A DNA stretch of 64,000 bases, taken from assembly GCF_001293685.1 (NCBI RefSeq), contig NZ_BCAG01000001.1, positions 930,001 through 994,000 of the forward strand. The letters run 5' to 3'. This DNA comes from Desulfatitalea tepidiphila (GTDB lineage Bacteria; Desulfobacterota; Desulfobacteria; Desulfobacterales; Desulfosarcinaceae). The stretch's first letter is position 1; each line of letters starts with the position of its first letter. Below are positions 1 to 9,136 of the stretch, piece after piece. The position numbers and the translations under genes are program-made. The notes under the pieces are model-generated. The model saw only the letters and a program-made list of their open reading frames with translations. It made no database searches and was not told the DNA's origin.

Positions 1-349
1 CGAACCCGAAGGGCGGCAGGATCTGCGGGCGCTGGTCATCGGCGGGAAGGTGGCAGGGGCCATGGCGCTGGCGCCCGCTCAAGGGGATTTTCGCGCCAAT
101 GTGCATCTGGGCGGGCAGGGCCGCGTGCTGGAACTTTCCGCTTCATTGGCGGAAACCGCCATTCGTGCCGCGGCCGCCGTTGGATTGGAGATCGCCGGGG
201 TCGACCTGATGGTCGCGGCCGATGGTCGTGTGCTGGTCAACGAGGTGAATTACGCGCCCGGCTTCAAGGGCCTGGAGGCGGCCACGGGCAAGGATATCGC
301 CGGCGCCATGATCGACTATGTGCTGCGCGTGTTGGGTTCCAACATTTGA
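1..349 (+). CDS. RimK-type ATP-grasp ligase, C-terminal part (5' end outside window)
   Basis: The reading frame is open from the left edge and stops at 347-349, giving about 115 C-terminal residues. The segment DLRALVIGG, the GDFRANVHLGG block, the GVDLMV strand and the NEVNYAPGF-KGLE block with the final GKDIAGAMIDYV helix match the C-terminal half of the RimK/LysX/ArgX ATP-grasp fold, where the Asp and the Glu/Asn of VNEVN bind the metal-ATP. The family joins amino acids to a carboxylate, for example glutamate to ribosomal protein S6 or amino-group carrier proteins. The substrate cannot be told from this fragment. A dispersed repeat begins immediately at the stop codon. Confidence 0.85.
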   Translation, partial: EPEGRQDLRALVIGGKVAGAMALAPAQGDFRANVHLGGQGRVLELSASLAETAIRAAAAVGLEIAGVDLMVAADGRVLVNEVNYAPGFKGLEAATGKDIAGAMIDYVLRVLGSNI

Positions 350-520
350 CGTCACCGTAACAAGTCCAATATCTGCGTTGTGCTCATCCCGTGGTCCTTG
401 CGGCGTACGACAAGTACGCCTCAGGACACAGAATTTCGCACGCCTTGATCTTGAACTTCTTACGGCGCCGTCCGAAAACGACTTTTTTCAAGTTCATCAA
501 GATTTGATGAAATCGTAAAA
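349..520 (+). repeat. Dispersed composite repeat, copy 1 (main part)
   Basis: This stretch begins at the stop codon of the ATP-grasp gene and carries blocks such as CTCATCCCGT, TCCTTGCGGCGTA, AGTACGCCTC, GGACAC and GCCTTGATCTTGAACTTCTT. The same blocks recur in the same order on the minus strand at 8985-9128 and on the plus strand at 35271-35435. It has no coding potential of its own. It continues into the hairpin repeat at 541-611, an order also kept in the minus-strand copy. Confidence 0.8.
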
Positions 521-540
521 AGTCCGGAATCAGGTTTTCC

Positions 541-611
541 CGTCATCCCGGCGGAAGCCGGGATCCAGTATTTTTCAATATTTTCTGGATGCCGGCGTTC
601 GCCGGCATGAC
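541..611. repeat. REP-like palindromic repeat (composite repeat, right part)
   Basis: Two imperfect palindromes, CCCGGCGGAAGCCGGG and GCCGGCGTTCGCCGGC, are separated by an AT-rich spacer; the outer ends CGTCAT and ATGAC form a larger inverted repeat. This is the usual layout of REP/BIME-like intergenic elements. A half copy is at 8911-8940. The remainder of the gap (612-704) contains another small piece of the composite repeat (TTTTTACGGCGCCGTC near 622-637) and the region before the next gene. Confidence 0.7.
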
Positions 612-704
612 ACCTCTGCTACTTTTTACGGCGCCGTCAAGATTGTAAACGTTTACAATTTACTATCAACCTTCGGCCAGCTCGACGGATGGGAGATTGA
701 ATCA

Positions 705-1841
705 ATGCGCATTACCGACCTGGAGAAGACGATCGATGGCGATCAGGTGCGGGTGCGGGCCACGGTCCGCTGGGAGGATTGTGATCAGCCGGACAGGGAG
801 ATCTACATCGCCACCGAGAGTACATTCGAGGCAGATATCGAACCGGTTCCTGACGCCTTTCTGGTGGGCGCCATCATCCCGGCCCTGCACTTCGGCGAAC
901 GGCGCATTGCCATGGTCCCGTCCATCTGCCCGGTGCTCAAGGAGGGCCTCTCCAAAGTCATGGGGTTGATGGCGCACTGGTCCAACGGCCAGATGCGGCC
1001 GCTGCGATTGGAGGCCCGAAGCCTGCCGGCGCCACGGTATGAAGACATATCCCGTCGGACCGGATTGTTTCTATCCGGTGGGATCGATTCCCTGGCCACA
1101 CTGCGCCGCAATCATCTGCAATTTCCGTCCGGTCACCCGTATCGAGTGCAGGATGGCCTGATGGTCCACGGATTCGATATCGGCGGTGTGGTCGAGAGGG
1201 GCGCCAAATTGCATGTCTTCGAACGGGCCAGGGCGCACATGGCGCCCGTTGCGGCCGAAGCAAGAGTGACGCTCATTCCGGTGTATACCAATATCCGCCA
1301 CCTGTGTGATGAGCGGGAGTTGTGGCTCAACCGCTTTTTCGGCGCGGTCCTCGGGGCCGTGGCTCACGCGTTTGGGCGGCGCGTGGGAACGATGAACGTG
1401 GCGGCCTCCTACGACATTCCCAATCTGGTCCCCTGCGGTTCGCATCCCCTGTTGGACCCGGCTTACGGCAGCGCCGATGTGCAGATTCGCCATTGCGATC
1501 TCGAGCTGTCACGCATCGACAAACTGCGCCTGATCGCCCAATGGCCGGTCGCTTTGGACAATTTCAGGGTGTGCCTGGCCAATGTCCCCGATCGTCTCAA
1601 TTGCGGCCGTTGCGAAAAGTGCGTGCGCACCATGACCGGGTTGATCGCCATCGGCGCGCTCGAACGGAGCCGCGCCTTCGTGGAAAACGATGTGGATCCT
1701 GCCCTTTTCGAAAATTTCAAAATCACCATCCGCCACCGCGAACCCTTCTACGAAGAGATGCTGCAACCACTTCGGGATCAGGGCCGCGACGATCTGGCCG
1801 AGTTGATCCAAGCCAAGCTGGCCGAGCCGCCCAATGGATAG
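705..1841 (+). CDS. PP-loop (ATP pyrophosphatase-fold) protein, function unknown
   Basis: A 378-residue protein. FLSGGIDSL near residue 122 is the SGGxDS PP-loop of N-type ATP pyrophosphatases (asparagine synthetase, QueC and ThiI relatives), which adenylate a substrate and release pyrophosphate. Near residue 298 LNCGRCEKCVRT has four closely spaced cysteines of the CxxCxxC type, probably a metal site as in QueC. The N-terminal 110 residues match nothing I recognise. The ATG at 705 follows GGGAG at 691-695. The upstream neighbour is an ATP-grasp ligase, which also uses acyl-phosphate chemistry, but 355 bp of repeats lie between them. The substrate is unknown; a peptide- or amino-acid-modifying role is only a guess. 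Confidence 0.7.
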   Translation: MRITDLEKTIDGDQVRVRATVRWEDCDQPDREIYIATESTFEADIEPVPDAFLVGAIIPALHFGERRIAMVPSICPVLKEGLSKVMGLMAHWSNGQMRPLRLEARSLPAPRYEDISRRTGLFLSGGIDSLATLRRNHLQFPSGHPYRVQDGLMVHGFDIGGVVERGAKLHVFERARAHMAPVAAEARVTLIPVYTNIRHLCDERELWLNRFFGAVLGAVAHAFGRRVGTMNVAASYDIPNLVPCGSHPLLDPAYGSADVQIRHCDLELSRIDKLRLIAQWPVALDNFRVCLANVPDRLNCGRCEKCVRTMTGLIAIGALERSRAFVENDVDPALFENFKITIRHREPFYEEMLQPLRDQGRDDLAELIQAKLAEPPNG

Positions 1842-2235
1842 CCGCGCAGCAATTTTAACTGAACGTGATTCACCTTGAAGGGCATGCATTACAGAATCTG
1901 TTTGATAAAATAATCGCATGGCAACGGCGATGGCAGGCCTGGGTGGGGCAGGTGGCCAGGGCCAGGTGCGCCTGCGGTCTCATAGCCAGTTAAATGCAAG
2001 CGGGGGACAAGCGGCCCAGGCTGTTTGAGCGCAGCGAGTTTCTGGGCCGCCCGCCGTGCATCTTACTGGCTCTTGACCGATTGGCGTGTGGGATCGGCCA
2101 CCTGTCTTACTCACGCCGGGTTCAATGAATAACATTCAGTTGGGATAGCTGATAGCCACGCTCACCGGTTGACAGCACCCCACGGTGACTTTATAGTCCA
2201 GACCTCATTGCAAATGCCTTCGGAAAAGGAATGAC
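1842..2235. other. 394-bp intergenic region with two MetR-like boxes
   Basis: No coding sequence is supported here. Two 13-bp dyads of the form TGAA-N5-TTCA lie at 1860-1872 (TGAACGTGATTCA) and 2126-2138 (TGAATAACATTCA), the second about 100 bp before the MFS start. The second box sits in a roughly 60-bp stretch (about 2090-2152) that resembles the sequence upstream of the metF-like gene at about 12513-12570. The rest is featureless by eye. Confidence 0.5.
2126..2138. promoter_or_regulatory. MetR-like operator upstream of MFS gene
   Basis: TGAATAACATTCA is a TGAA-N5-TTCA dyad, the published consensus for MetR in gammaproteobacteria. A second match, TGAACGTGATTCA, is at 1860-1872, and a third, TGAATAGCATTCA, is upstream of the metF-like gene at 12544-12556. 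Binding by MetR in this organism is inference; another LysR-type regulator could use the same dyad. Confidence 0.4.
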
Positions 2236-3531
2236 GTGAACGTGACCACCGCCTCCCCGCCCCCCTTGCGCATCGCCTGGTTCATCTGGAGTCTGGGTGC
2301 CTTTTTCTACCTGCTGGGCTTTTTCCATCGGGTGGCGCCGGCCGTCATGACCGAAGAGCTCATGCGGGAGTTCGATATCAGCGCCGGCGCCCTGGGCCAA
2401 CTGTCGGCCTTCTATTTTTACAGCTATGTGGCCATGCAGATCCCCACCGGGATCATCGCCGATACCTGGGGGCCGAGGCGTCTGCTCAGTACCGGCGCCT
2501 GGGTGGCAACGGTCGGCACCATACTGTTCGCCCTCTCACCGGCCATGTTCTGGGTCGGGATGGGGCGCCTGCTCATCGGCGGCTCCGTGGCCGTGGCCTT
2601 CGTTGGGCTGTTGAAGCTGGCCAACAGCTGGTTCCCACCGCGGTACTACGCCATGGTATCGGGCATGGCGCTTTTCTTCGGCATCATCGGCGCCGTGTTC
2701 GCCGGCAACCCCTTGCGCCTGCTCATGGACCATTACAGTTGGCGGACGGTGATGCTTTTCGTGGCGGTCTTGAGCGTTGCCATCGGCATCGCCATCCGGC
2801 TTTTCGTGCGCGATTACCCGCACGAAAAGGGATATGCCGACCTGGCCACCTGCGGGATCGGCTGCAGCGAAACGAGGCGCACGCCCATTGTGGCCGGCAT
2901 TCTCGAAGTGTGCCGCAATCGCAACACCCTGCTACTATTGGTGATTCCCGGATCCCTGGCCGGCAGCGTGCTCACCTTCTGCGGCCTGTGGGGCGTGCCC
3001 TACCTGGTCACCCATCATGATCTATCCACCTCGCGCGCCGCGGTGGTGACCTCTGCCGTGCTCGTGGCTCTGGCCCTGGCCGGCCCCATCTTCGGGTGGC
3101 TGTCCGACCGCTGGGGCAAGCGCAAGCCGCTTTTCATCATCGGGTGCGCCCTGACCCTGACTGCCTTTACCATCGCCTTTTTTGCAACGGCGCTGCCGCT
3201 TACCGCTTTGGTCGTCCTTCTGCTGATTGCCGGTTTCAGCTCGGGCAGCATGATTCTGACCTTCGCCTTTGCCAAGGAGTCGGTGCCCGGCCGTCTGTCG
3301 GGAACCGTTTCGGGGGTGATCAATATGGGGGTGATGATCGGGCCCATGGTGTTGCAGCCGGCCGTGGGCTGGATGCTGGACCGGCAGTGGCAGGGGCAGA
3401 CGCAGGCCGGTGTCCGGATATACAACCTGGCCGCCTATCAGGCCGGGTTCTCCATGATGCTGGCCTGGATCGCCCTGGCCCTGATCCTGCTCTTCTTCAC
3501 CCGGGAAACCCACTGCCGGCAAACCGTCTGA
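2236..3531 (+). CDS. MFS transporter
   Basis: A 431-residue integral membrane protein with about 12 hydrophobic segments in two halves joined by a hydrophilic loop near residues 195-220. The loop after helix 2 (GIIADTWGPRRLL) and the equivalent in the second half (GWLSDRWGKRKPL) are the MFS signature motif A. Opening segments such as FFHRVAPAV resemble the phosphoglycerate/hexuronate-type symporter branch, but the substrate cannot be assigned. The start is GTG at 2236 with AAAGGA at 2224-2229. A radical SAM gene follows after 12 bp, suggesting an operon. Two MetR-like boxes lie upstream. Confidence 0.85.
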   Translation: MNVTTASPPPLRIAWFIWSLGAFFYLLGFFHRVAPAVMTEELMREFDISAGALGQLSAFYFYSYVAMQIPTGIIADTWGPRRLLSTGAWVATVGTILFALSPAMFWVGMGRLLIGGSVAVAFVGLLKLANSWFPPRYYAMVSGMALFFGIIGAVFAGNPLRLLMDHYSWRTVMLFVAVLSVAIGIAIRLFVRDYPHEKGYADLATCGIGCSETRRTPIVAGILEVCRNRNTLLLLVIPGSLAGSVLTFCGLWGVPYLVTHHDLSTSRAAVVTSAVLVALALAGPIFGWLSDRWGKRKPLFIIGCALTLTAFTIAFFATALPLTALVVLLLIAGFSSGSMILTFAFAKESVPGRLSGTVSGVINMGVMIGPMVLQPAVGWMLDRQWQGQTQAGVRIYNLAAYQAGFSMMLAWIALALILLFFTRETHCRQTV

Positions 3532-3543
3532 CGGCGGTCCATC

Positions 3544-5106
3544 ATGACCGAAACGACGATCGCCTCCCATATCGTTCTGATCCATCCGCCGGTGGTCAAA
3601 CCCAGCGAACCGCCGGCCGGCATCGCCAGGCTGTCCGGAGCCTTGCGCAGCCAGGGTGTCGAATGCACAGCGATCGACGCCAGCATCGAAGGACTCCACC
3701 ACCTGCTGGCCGACAGTCATCCGCCGCCGGCCGATACCTGGTCGCAACGGGCCTGGCGACATGTGCACCGTCACATCAGCGCACTGCGGGACCCGGACAC
3801 CTATCTCCGCCCAGACACTTATCGTCGGGCCGTGGCCGATATCGGTCGCCTGCTCTCCCTGGCCGGGAAGGCGTCGGCCGTGCGGGTCGGGTTGGCGGAT
3901 TACAAGGATGCACATCTTTCGCCGCTGCGCAGCGCCGATTTGATAGCCGCGGCCCGCCGCCCGGAACGCAACCCCTTCTTCGAATATTTCCAGGAGCGGC
4001 TGATCCCGCGCATCCTGGCGTTGCGTCCGGCCGTGGTGGGGATCTCCATCAACTATCTCTCCCAGGCCCTGTGCGCCTTTGCGCTGATCGGGCTGATCAG
4101 GCGGACCGGTGCGGATCTGAAAATCGTCGTCGGGGGTGGATTGATCACCTCCTGGATGCAGCGTCCGGAACGGATCCGTTGCCTGGGCGAATGGGTGGAC
4201 AAGATGATTGCCGGGCCGGGGGAATCGGCCCTGCTCGACGCCATGGGCCGTCCGGCGGCCGGGAAGGGATGGCTGCCCGATTACAGCGACTTTTTATCGC
4301 TTCCCTATTTGAGCCCCGGATTCATTTTGCCGTTCAGCGCATCGGACGGCTGCTGGTGGCGGCGCTGCGCTTTTTGTCCCGAACGGGCCGAGCGCCGGCC
4401 GTTTAGGCCATTGCCTCACCGGACGGCGGCTGAACATCTCTTTCGGTTGAATGCGCAGACCCGGCCCGTTCTGATTCATCTGCTCGACAACGCCATCAGT
4501 CCGGCATTGCTCAAAACCCTGGTCAAGTCCCCCCCCGGTGCCCCGTGGTATGGATTCGTGCGCATCGGTCCACCATTGGACGATCCCGGGTTTTGCCGTC
4601 AATTGGCCGGGGCGGGCTGTTCCATGCTCAAGATCGGACTGGAGTCGGGCAGTCAGACGGTGCTCGACCGGCTGGAAAAGGGCATCCGTCTCGACATGGC
4701 GGCCAAGGTCCTGGACAATCTGCATGCCGCCGGCATCGCCGCCTATGTCTACCTGCTTTTCGGAACACCCGCAGAGGATCGGAAGGCCGCCGACAAAACT
4801 CTTGCCTTCGTCGCCGCGCATCACCCCTGCATCTCGTTTTTGAATCTGGCCGTTTTCAACCTGCCACTGGGCAGCCCAGATGCCGAAGGGTTGGTGCTCA
4901 GGGATTTTTACGAGGGGGATCTGGCCCTGTACAGCGATTTTGAACATCCGGCCGGATGGGAGCGGACCGCGGTTCGGCAGTTCCTTGACAAGACCTTCAA
5001 GCGACATCCATCGATACAGCCGATCTTGAGAAACGACCCGCCTGTTTTCACGTCCAATCACGCCGCGTTTTTCCGCTGCTCGCGAGGCGCCGGCGTACGC
5101 CCTTGA
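3544..5106 (+). CDS. B12-binding-type radical SAM protein with CX4CX2C cluster motif
   Basis: A 520-residue protein. The N-terminus (IVLIHPPVVKPSEPPAGIARLSGAL) is typical of radical SAM proteins with an N-terminal cobalamin-binding-like Rossmann domain, and residues around 155-195 hold the VVGISINY and VVGGG strands. The cluster motif near residue 270 is GCWWRRCAFC, that is CX4CX2C rather than CX3CX2C; Trp/Tyr-rich variants of this kind occur in some B12 radical SAM families. KIGLESGSQ (about residue 364) and the LLFGTPAED segment fit the rest of the TIM-barrel. The reaction is unknown. It lies 12 bp behind an MFS transporter and probably shares its transcript. Confidence 0.8.
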   Translation: MTETTIASHIVLIHPPVVKPSEPPAGIARLSGALRSQGVECTAIDASIEGLHHLLADSHPPPADTWSQRAWRHVHRHISALRDPDTYLRPDTYRRAVADIGRLLSLAGKASAVRVGLADYKDAHLSPLRSADLIAAARRPERNPFFEYFQERLIPRILALRPAVVGISINYLSQALCAFALIGLIRRTGADLKIVVGGGLITSWMQRPERIRCLGEWVDKMIAGPGESALLDAMGRPAAGKGWLPDYSDFLSLPYLSPGFILPFSASDGCWWRRCAFCPERAERRPFRPLPHRTAAEHLFRLNAQTRPVLIHLLDNAISPALLKTLVKSPPGAPWYGFVRIGPPLDDPGFCRQLAGAGCSMLKIGLESGSQTVLDRLEKGIRLDMAAKVLDNLHAAGIAAYVYLLFGTPAEDRKAADKTLAFVAAHHPCISFLNLAVFNLPLGSPDAEGLVLRDFYEGDLALYSDFEHPAGWERTAVRQFLDKTFKRHPSIQPILRNDPPVFTSNHAAFFRCSRGAGVRP

Positions 5107-5161
5107 TCAGGGTCATCCGGGCCAATCGGCCGTGTGAGGACGGGCACCGATCGCCGGGAAT

Positions 5162-5425
5162 TCAGTCGGTGTCCGAATGGGTCTCGCCGTAAGGAATCTT
5201 TTCACCGGGTTTCCAGGTGGAAAAGTCCCTTTCGATCAGCGGATCGCCGGGTTTTATCTTGCGTTGGACCCAGACGACGCGGGTGTTGAATTCCTCGGTG
5301 GTTCGCCCCAACTTTTTTTTTCGCTTTTCCAGGGCCTTTTCGGCGGTTTCGCGGCTTTTGTGAACGGAAATGACAAATTTTTTCGGCTTGTCCAATTTAT
5401 GGGTGTCGTAGATCAGTGCAAACAT
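5162..5425 (-). CDS. Small conserved-looking basic protein, unknown function
   Basis: An 87-residue hydrophilic protein with a Lys/Arg-rich middle (ALEKRKKKLGRTTEEF) and no membrane segment. The ATG at 5425 has an excellent ribosome-binding site on the minus strand (AAGGAGGTGTGAG directly upstream), the main reason for accepting it. I recognise no family. It is divergent from the small membrane protein at 5557. Confidence 0.65.
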   Translation of the reverse strand: MFALIYDTHKLDKPKKFVISVHKSRETAEKALEKRKKKLGRTTEEFNTRVVWVQRKIKPGDPLIERDFSTWKPGEKIPYGETHSDTD

Positions 5426-5556
5426 CTCACACCTCCTTGGTTTGTCAACCGGGTTGGAAAGCTGTTCTCATTTTAACTAAGGTGCTATTGTTGGTAAATG
5501 AAAAAACAGCCGTCCCGCAGGCATCCATCAAAAAATGCAGAGGGAGAACAGTCGCC

Positions 5557-5826
5557 ATGACGTTGCTCGAAGTCGCTTTGATCCTATCGGCCATTATTTT
5601 CATGTACAATCTTCAGCAGATCAAAATTGCATTGAAGGAAAAGGGGCACGCCGTCGAGATGCTCTCGGGCTGGATGAGGGACCTCCGCCAATTCAAGGCA
5701 ATGATCCGGTCCGAAACGGACCAGAAGATCAAAGTCAAATACCAGCAGACCCTCAACGGTCTTTACTTCTCTCTATTCGGGGTGGTGTTGTTCACTGCCA
5801 TGGTCATCCACAATCGATTGGCCTAG
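5557..5826 (+). CDS. Small two-helix membrane protein, unknown function
   Basis: An 89-residue protein with a hydrophobic N-terminal segment (residues 3-19, VALILSAIIFMYNL), a charged middle (about 20-65, rich in Lys/Glu/Arg) and a second hydrophobic segment near residues 69-84 (LYFSLFGVVLFTAMVI). I chose the ATG at 5557 over the longer frame from 5416 because GGGAG lies at 5541-5547 and the protein then begins at the first membrane helix. No family is recognised. Confidence 0.6.
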   Translation: MTLLEVALILSAIIFMYNLQQIKIALKEKGHAVEMLSGWMRDLRQFKAMIRSETDQKIKVKYQQTLNGLYFSLFGVVLFTAMVIHNRLA

Positions 5827-5872
5827 CATGTGGTGGCATTGCATGCGGCTTAAAATCGTTCGTCGTGACGAT

Positions 5873-8801
5873 TTACACAAGCGGCACCTCCCAGGACGCT
5901 ACCTTGGCATAGCGGTGATATTCCGGCTGGCCGTCGTCGGCATACCATTGGAGCATCCCCACGATTCGCGCCTCGACCACCGATGCCAGTCGGCTCCCCC
6001 AGGTGCGGAAACCTTCCTGTGAAAGTCGCGCCACGCAGCAGCGGTGGCGGCCCATATGCTTCAGGTAGATGCTGCCGTGCGAGCCGGCCATTCCGGTGCC
6101 GTCATAGGCCAGCCCTTTGAGCAGGTTGCACAGGGTCACGGGATTGCTTTTATCGCCCGCGTTTTGCAGCCGTTGGTTGGCGCGGCTGATATCCAGGTCC
6201 ATCCAGCCGCCCGCCTCGGCATCGGGCGCCTCTTCCTGCAGCAGTCTTAAAAAGTGCGTTTCCAGATCGCACACCCGGGCCAGCAGTTTACGGGCGCTGT
6301 TCCGGCCTTGGGACCGTATATAAGCCGACAGGATCATGCCTTTGTCCAGAAGGCCGGCGGCCGCCATGTCGTGAATGGCGTAGATGACCATCTGGGCGGG
6401 TTTCAGGCCGTGGTCCAGTTCGAGTTGCCGGAGCTCCGCGGCCGAAGAGTAGAGACGTTCGGCGATATCGTCGGCGCTCAGTCCATGGTCGGCAGGCGCA
6501 TTGAAGATAATGCCCAGGATTCCGCGCCACAGGCGCACCATGGTATCGGAAAGCCCCAGCCTCCGGATCAGGGGGATCGGCTTCGGCCAGGTTCTTGACC
6601 CGCGGTCGCCCCTGGAACACTTGGGTCAGGTTGTGCTCCCGTTTCAGAAAGTCGGCCCGTTCCAGCCACGACACCGCGGTCCGCACGCGGGTGTCGTTGG
6701 CGGGATCGCCCCGCTCGAACACCTCCGACATCTCCTCGTCGCGGATCAGTTCCTGGGTGGTGATGACCACCTCGTCGTCCGGGTTGGTCTTGCTGCGCCG
6801 CAGGCATTTGAGGATGCGCTGGATCTCCTCTTTTTTGATTTCCGAGTGGGCCCCCAGTTTGAATTGGGTTTCGGCATCTTCCGGATCGTAAAGCAGGATG
6901 CAATCCGCCGGTTGACGGTCGCGTCCGGCCCGGCCCCCCTCCTGCAGGTAGTTCTCCAGTGAACCGGAGATGTCGTAGTGCAGCACCAGGCGAATGTTCT
7001 CCTTGTCGATGCCCATGCCGAAGGCGTTGGTGGCACAGATCACCGGGGTTTCTCCGGCCACGAAGGATTCGATGACGCGTCGTTTCTCATTGGCCTCGAG
7101 TCCGGCGTGAAAGGCTTCGGCCACTAACCCGCGTTGGACCAGGTAATCGCGGATCGCTTCCGTGGTCTTGCGTTTGGCCGAATAGACAATCACGCCGGCC
7201 GGGGCGTCCATATCGGTGTATCGCGCGACGATCTCGTACGTCCAGGCCGGCTTTTCCGCTCCGCTGACCGGCCAGATATCGAAGTGCAGGTTCTCGCGTT
7301 CGACGCCGCCTTCGAACAACAGCAGGTCCTGCTTCAGTTCGGCCTGGAAGCAACTGCGGATCTCTTCAATGACATCCAGCTTGGCCGTGGCCGTATAGCA
7401 GGCGATGGGCGGAATGGGCAACTGCTGCTCCTGGGAGAATTCACGGATAAAGCGGGCCGCATAGAGGTAGTCGGGCCGGAAATCGTGACCCCACTTGGAG
7501 AGGCAGTGCGCCTCGTCGAAAACCCAGGCCCCGATTTCGCGCAAGGCCAGCACTTGGCGCACCGATCGGCTGCGCAGCTGTTCGGGCGAGAGGTAGAGAA
7601 TAGCGATATCGCCCAGTCGCACCCGCTCCATCACTTCCCCCCGTTCGGGAGGTGCAAGCAGGCCATAGATGGCCGCGGCATAGGGTGTGCCCGTATGCTT
7701 CACCAGGTTGTCGACCTGGTCTTTCATCAAAGCCTGCAGGGGCGAGATGACCACGGTGAGCAGTCCGCGACGCATCTGACGCACGAGTGCCGGCAGCTGG
7801 TAGCAGATCGATTTGCCGCCGCCGGTGGGCAGGATGGCCAACAGGGGTTGGCCCCGAAGTCCATGCAGCACCACGTCGCGCTGCAGGCTGCTGCCGTTGC
7901 GCCCGGCGGGCGTGGGCCGGAAGCCGTCGAAGCCGAAAAAGCGTTTCAGTTGCTGGTCCGGGTCGTGGTTCTGGCGGCAGTAGTCGCAGGCCGGATCGCC
8001 GCAAGGGATGTCGCGCAGTTGCTTGAGCAGGGGGACCACCCCGGGAAACTGGTGACGCACCCAGGGGGGCAGTACCGAATTGGCACCGGCCACGCGCAGC
8101 CAGGCCAGGGCATACGCCGCCGCGGGATCGACCTCGGCCGGATCGCCGCTTCCGCCGAAACGCCGTTCCAGGGCCATGCGGCAGGCGATGCCCCGGGTCA
8201 ACTGCCCGAAGATGTCGGCGGCCTGGGACGACGTTTGAATCCGAAAAGCGCCGGCGTGATCGAGAACCGTCGCCAGGCCCTGGCCCGTGAATCCGCCGAA
8301 ACGGCCGGCGGCCATGGCGAAACGGTAAAAAGAGACTATCTCGGGGCACGTTTCAGCCTGGGCGGCCAGACTATCCAGTTGATCCTGAAATATGGACAGG
8401 GCCAGGCGCGCGTCCTGCACCGGGTCGCTGAGTCCCGAGCGTACGAGTTTGTAGTCTTTGACCAGACGGTGGTAGGGGTTGCGGGGAAAGGCCAGGGGGG
8501 ACAAATAGAGGGTGTCCACCACGGGCAGGTCCAGCAGGTTCAGGTCTGGGGCGAGGGCCTGCAGGAAGTGGAGATCGTGGTTGAAGATGTTGTGGCCCAG
8601 GACATATTCGGCCCCGCGCCCGAATGCATCCAACGCCGCCAGCGCCGTCGCGATGGTGGTGTCGCCGTGCCATTCGAACGTGCGATCGCCCAAAACAGCA
8701 CCGATGCTGCGCAAGGTCCGGCTCTTGCGGGTGAGTTCCAGATCCAGGGCCAGGCAACGGGGCATCCCTCGTTCGGCAAACTGTTTGATTTCATGCGCCA
8801 T
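5873..8801 (-). CDS. recQ: DnaQ-like exonuclease / RecQ DNA helicase fusion, frameshifted
   Basis: Residues 14-140 look like a DEDD exonuclease: D20-x-E22, N71xxxxD76 and D130. At 126, where DnaQ has His and WRN has Tyr, there is Asp. A Cys cluster (CGDPACDYC) is at 267-275. The helicase follows: Walker A PTGGGKS (325-331), DEAH (429-432), and the RecQ-type GGRAGRDR motif. After VKNLAEAD the frame is lost: the minus-strand frame ending near 6288 becomes nonsense, while a second frame gives LIRRLGLSDTMVRLW and runs 222+ residues to 5873. Removing one base from the five-G run at 6571-6575 (plus strand) restores a single 975-residue protein. The architecture recalls eukaryotic WRN. It is a sequencing error, a pseudogene or a phase-variable gene. 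Confidence 0.8.
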
Positions 8802-9136
8802 TTGGTTTGTCTAAAAGAGATGACGAACAAAATAAACGAAAAACGAGGAGGCATCGCCCTACTTTTCGGTTCAATTTTTCTGGGTCCGATGGTAGGTTGC
8901 CGCTTGAAATGCTGGATCCCGGCTTTCGCCCGGATGACGGTAAAAGCAACATCCGGATGTTTTACGAGACTGACTTGATGACTATGTAAAAAGTCACTAC
9001 CGGACGGCGCCTTAAAAAGTTCAAGATCAAGACGTGCGAAATTCCTTGTCCTGAGGCGTACTTTGCCGTACGCCGCAAGGACGACGGGATGAGCACAACG
9101 CAGATCTTGGGCTTTTTACGGTGACGTCAGACGTGA
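8802..9136. other. 335-bp repeat-filled intergenic region
   Basis: The gap between the recQ-like start (minus strand) and the rhomboid-like gene (plus strand) is largely composite repeat. A partial REP-like hairpin lies at 8911-8940 and the dispersed repeat at 8985-9128. Short open frames here are not supported. Confidence 0.6.
8911..9128 (-). repeat. Dispersed composite repeat, copy 2
   Basis: Read on the minus strand, this has the same order as copy 1 at 349-611: GTCACCGTAA, CTCATCCCGTCGTCCTTGCG, AGTACGCCTC, TTGATCTTGAACTT, the GGCGCCGTCCG block, then CGTCATCCGGGCGAAAGCCG. Only the first hairpin of the REP-like part is present. It stops 8 bp before the start codon of the rhomboid-like gene. 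Confidence 0.8.

Noticed and set aside
1848-2150. A 300-bp segment flanked by 25-bp imperfect inverted repeats, resembling a MITE
   Set aside because: The ends match best as two separate MetR-like dyads (TGAA-N5-TTCA), a third copy stands alone before metF, and no target-site duplication is visible.
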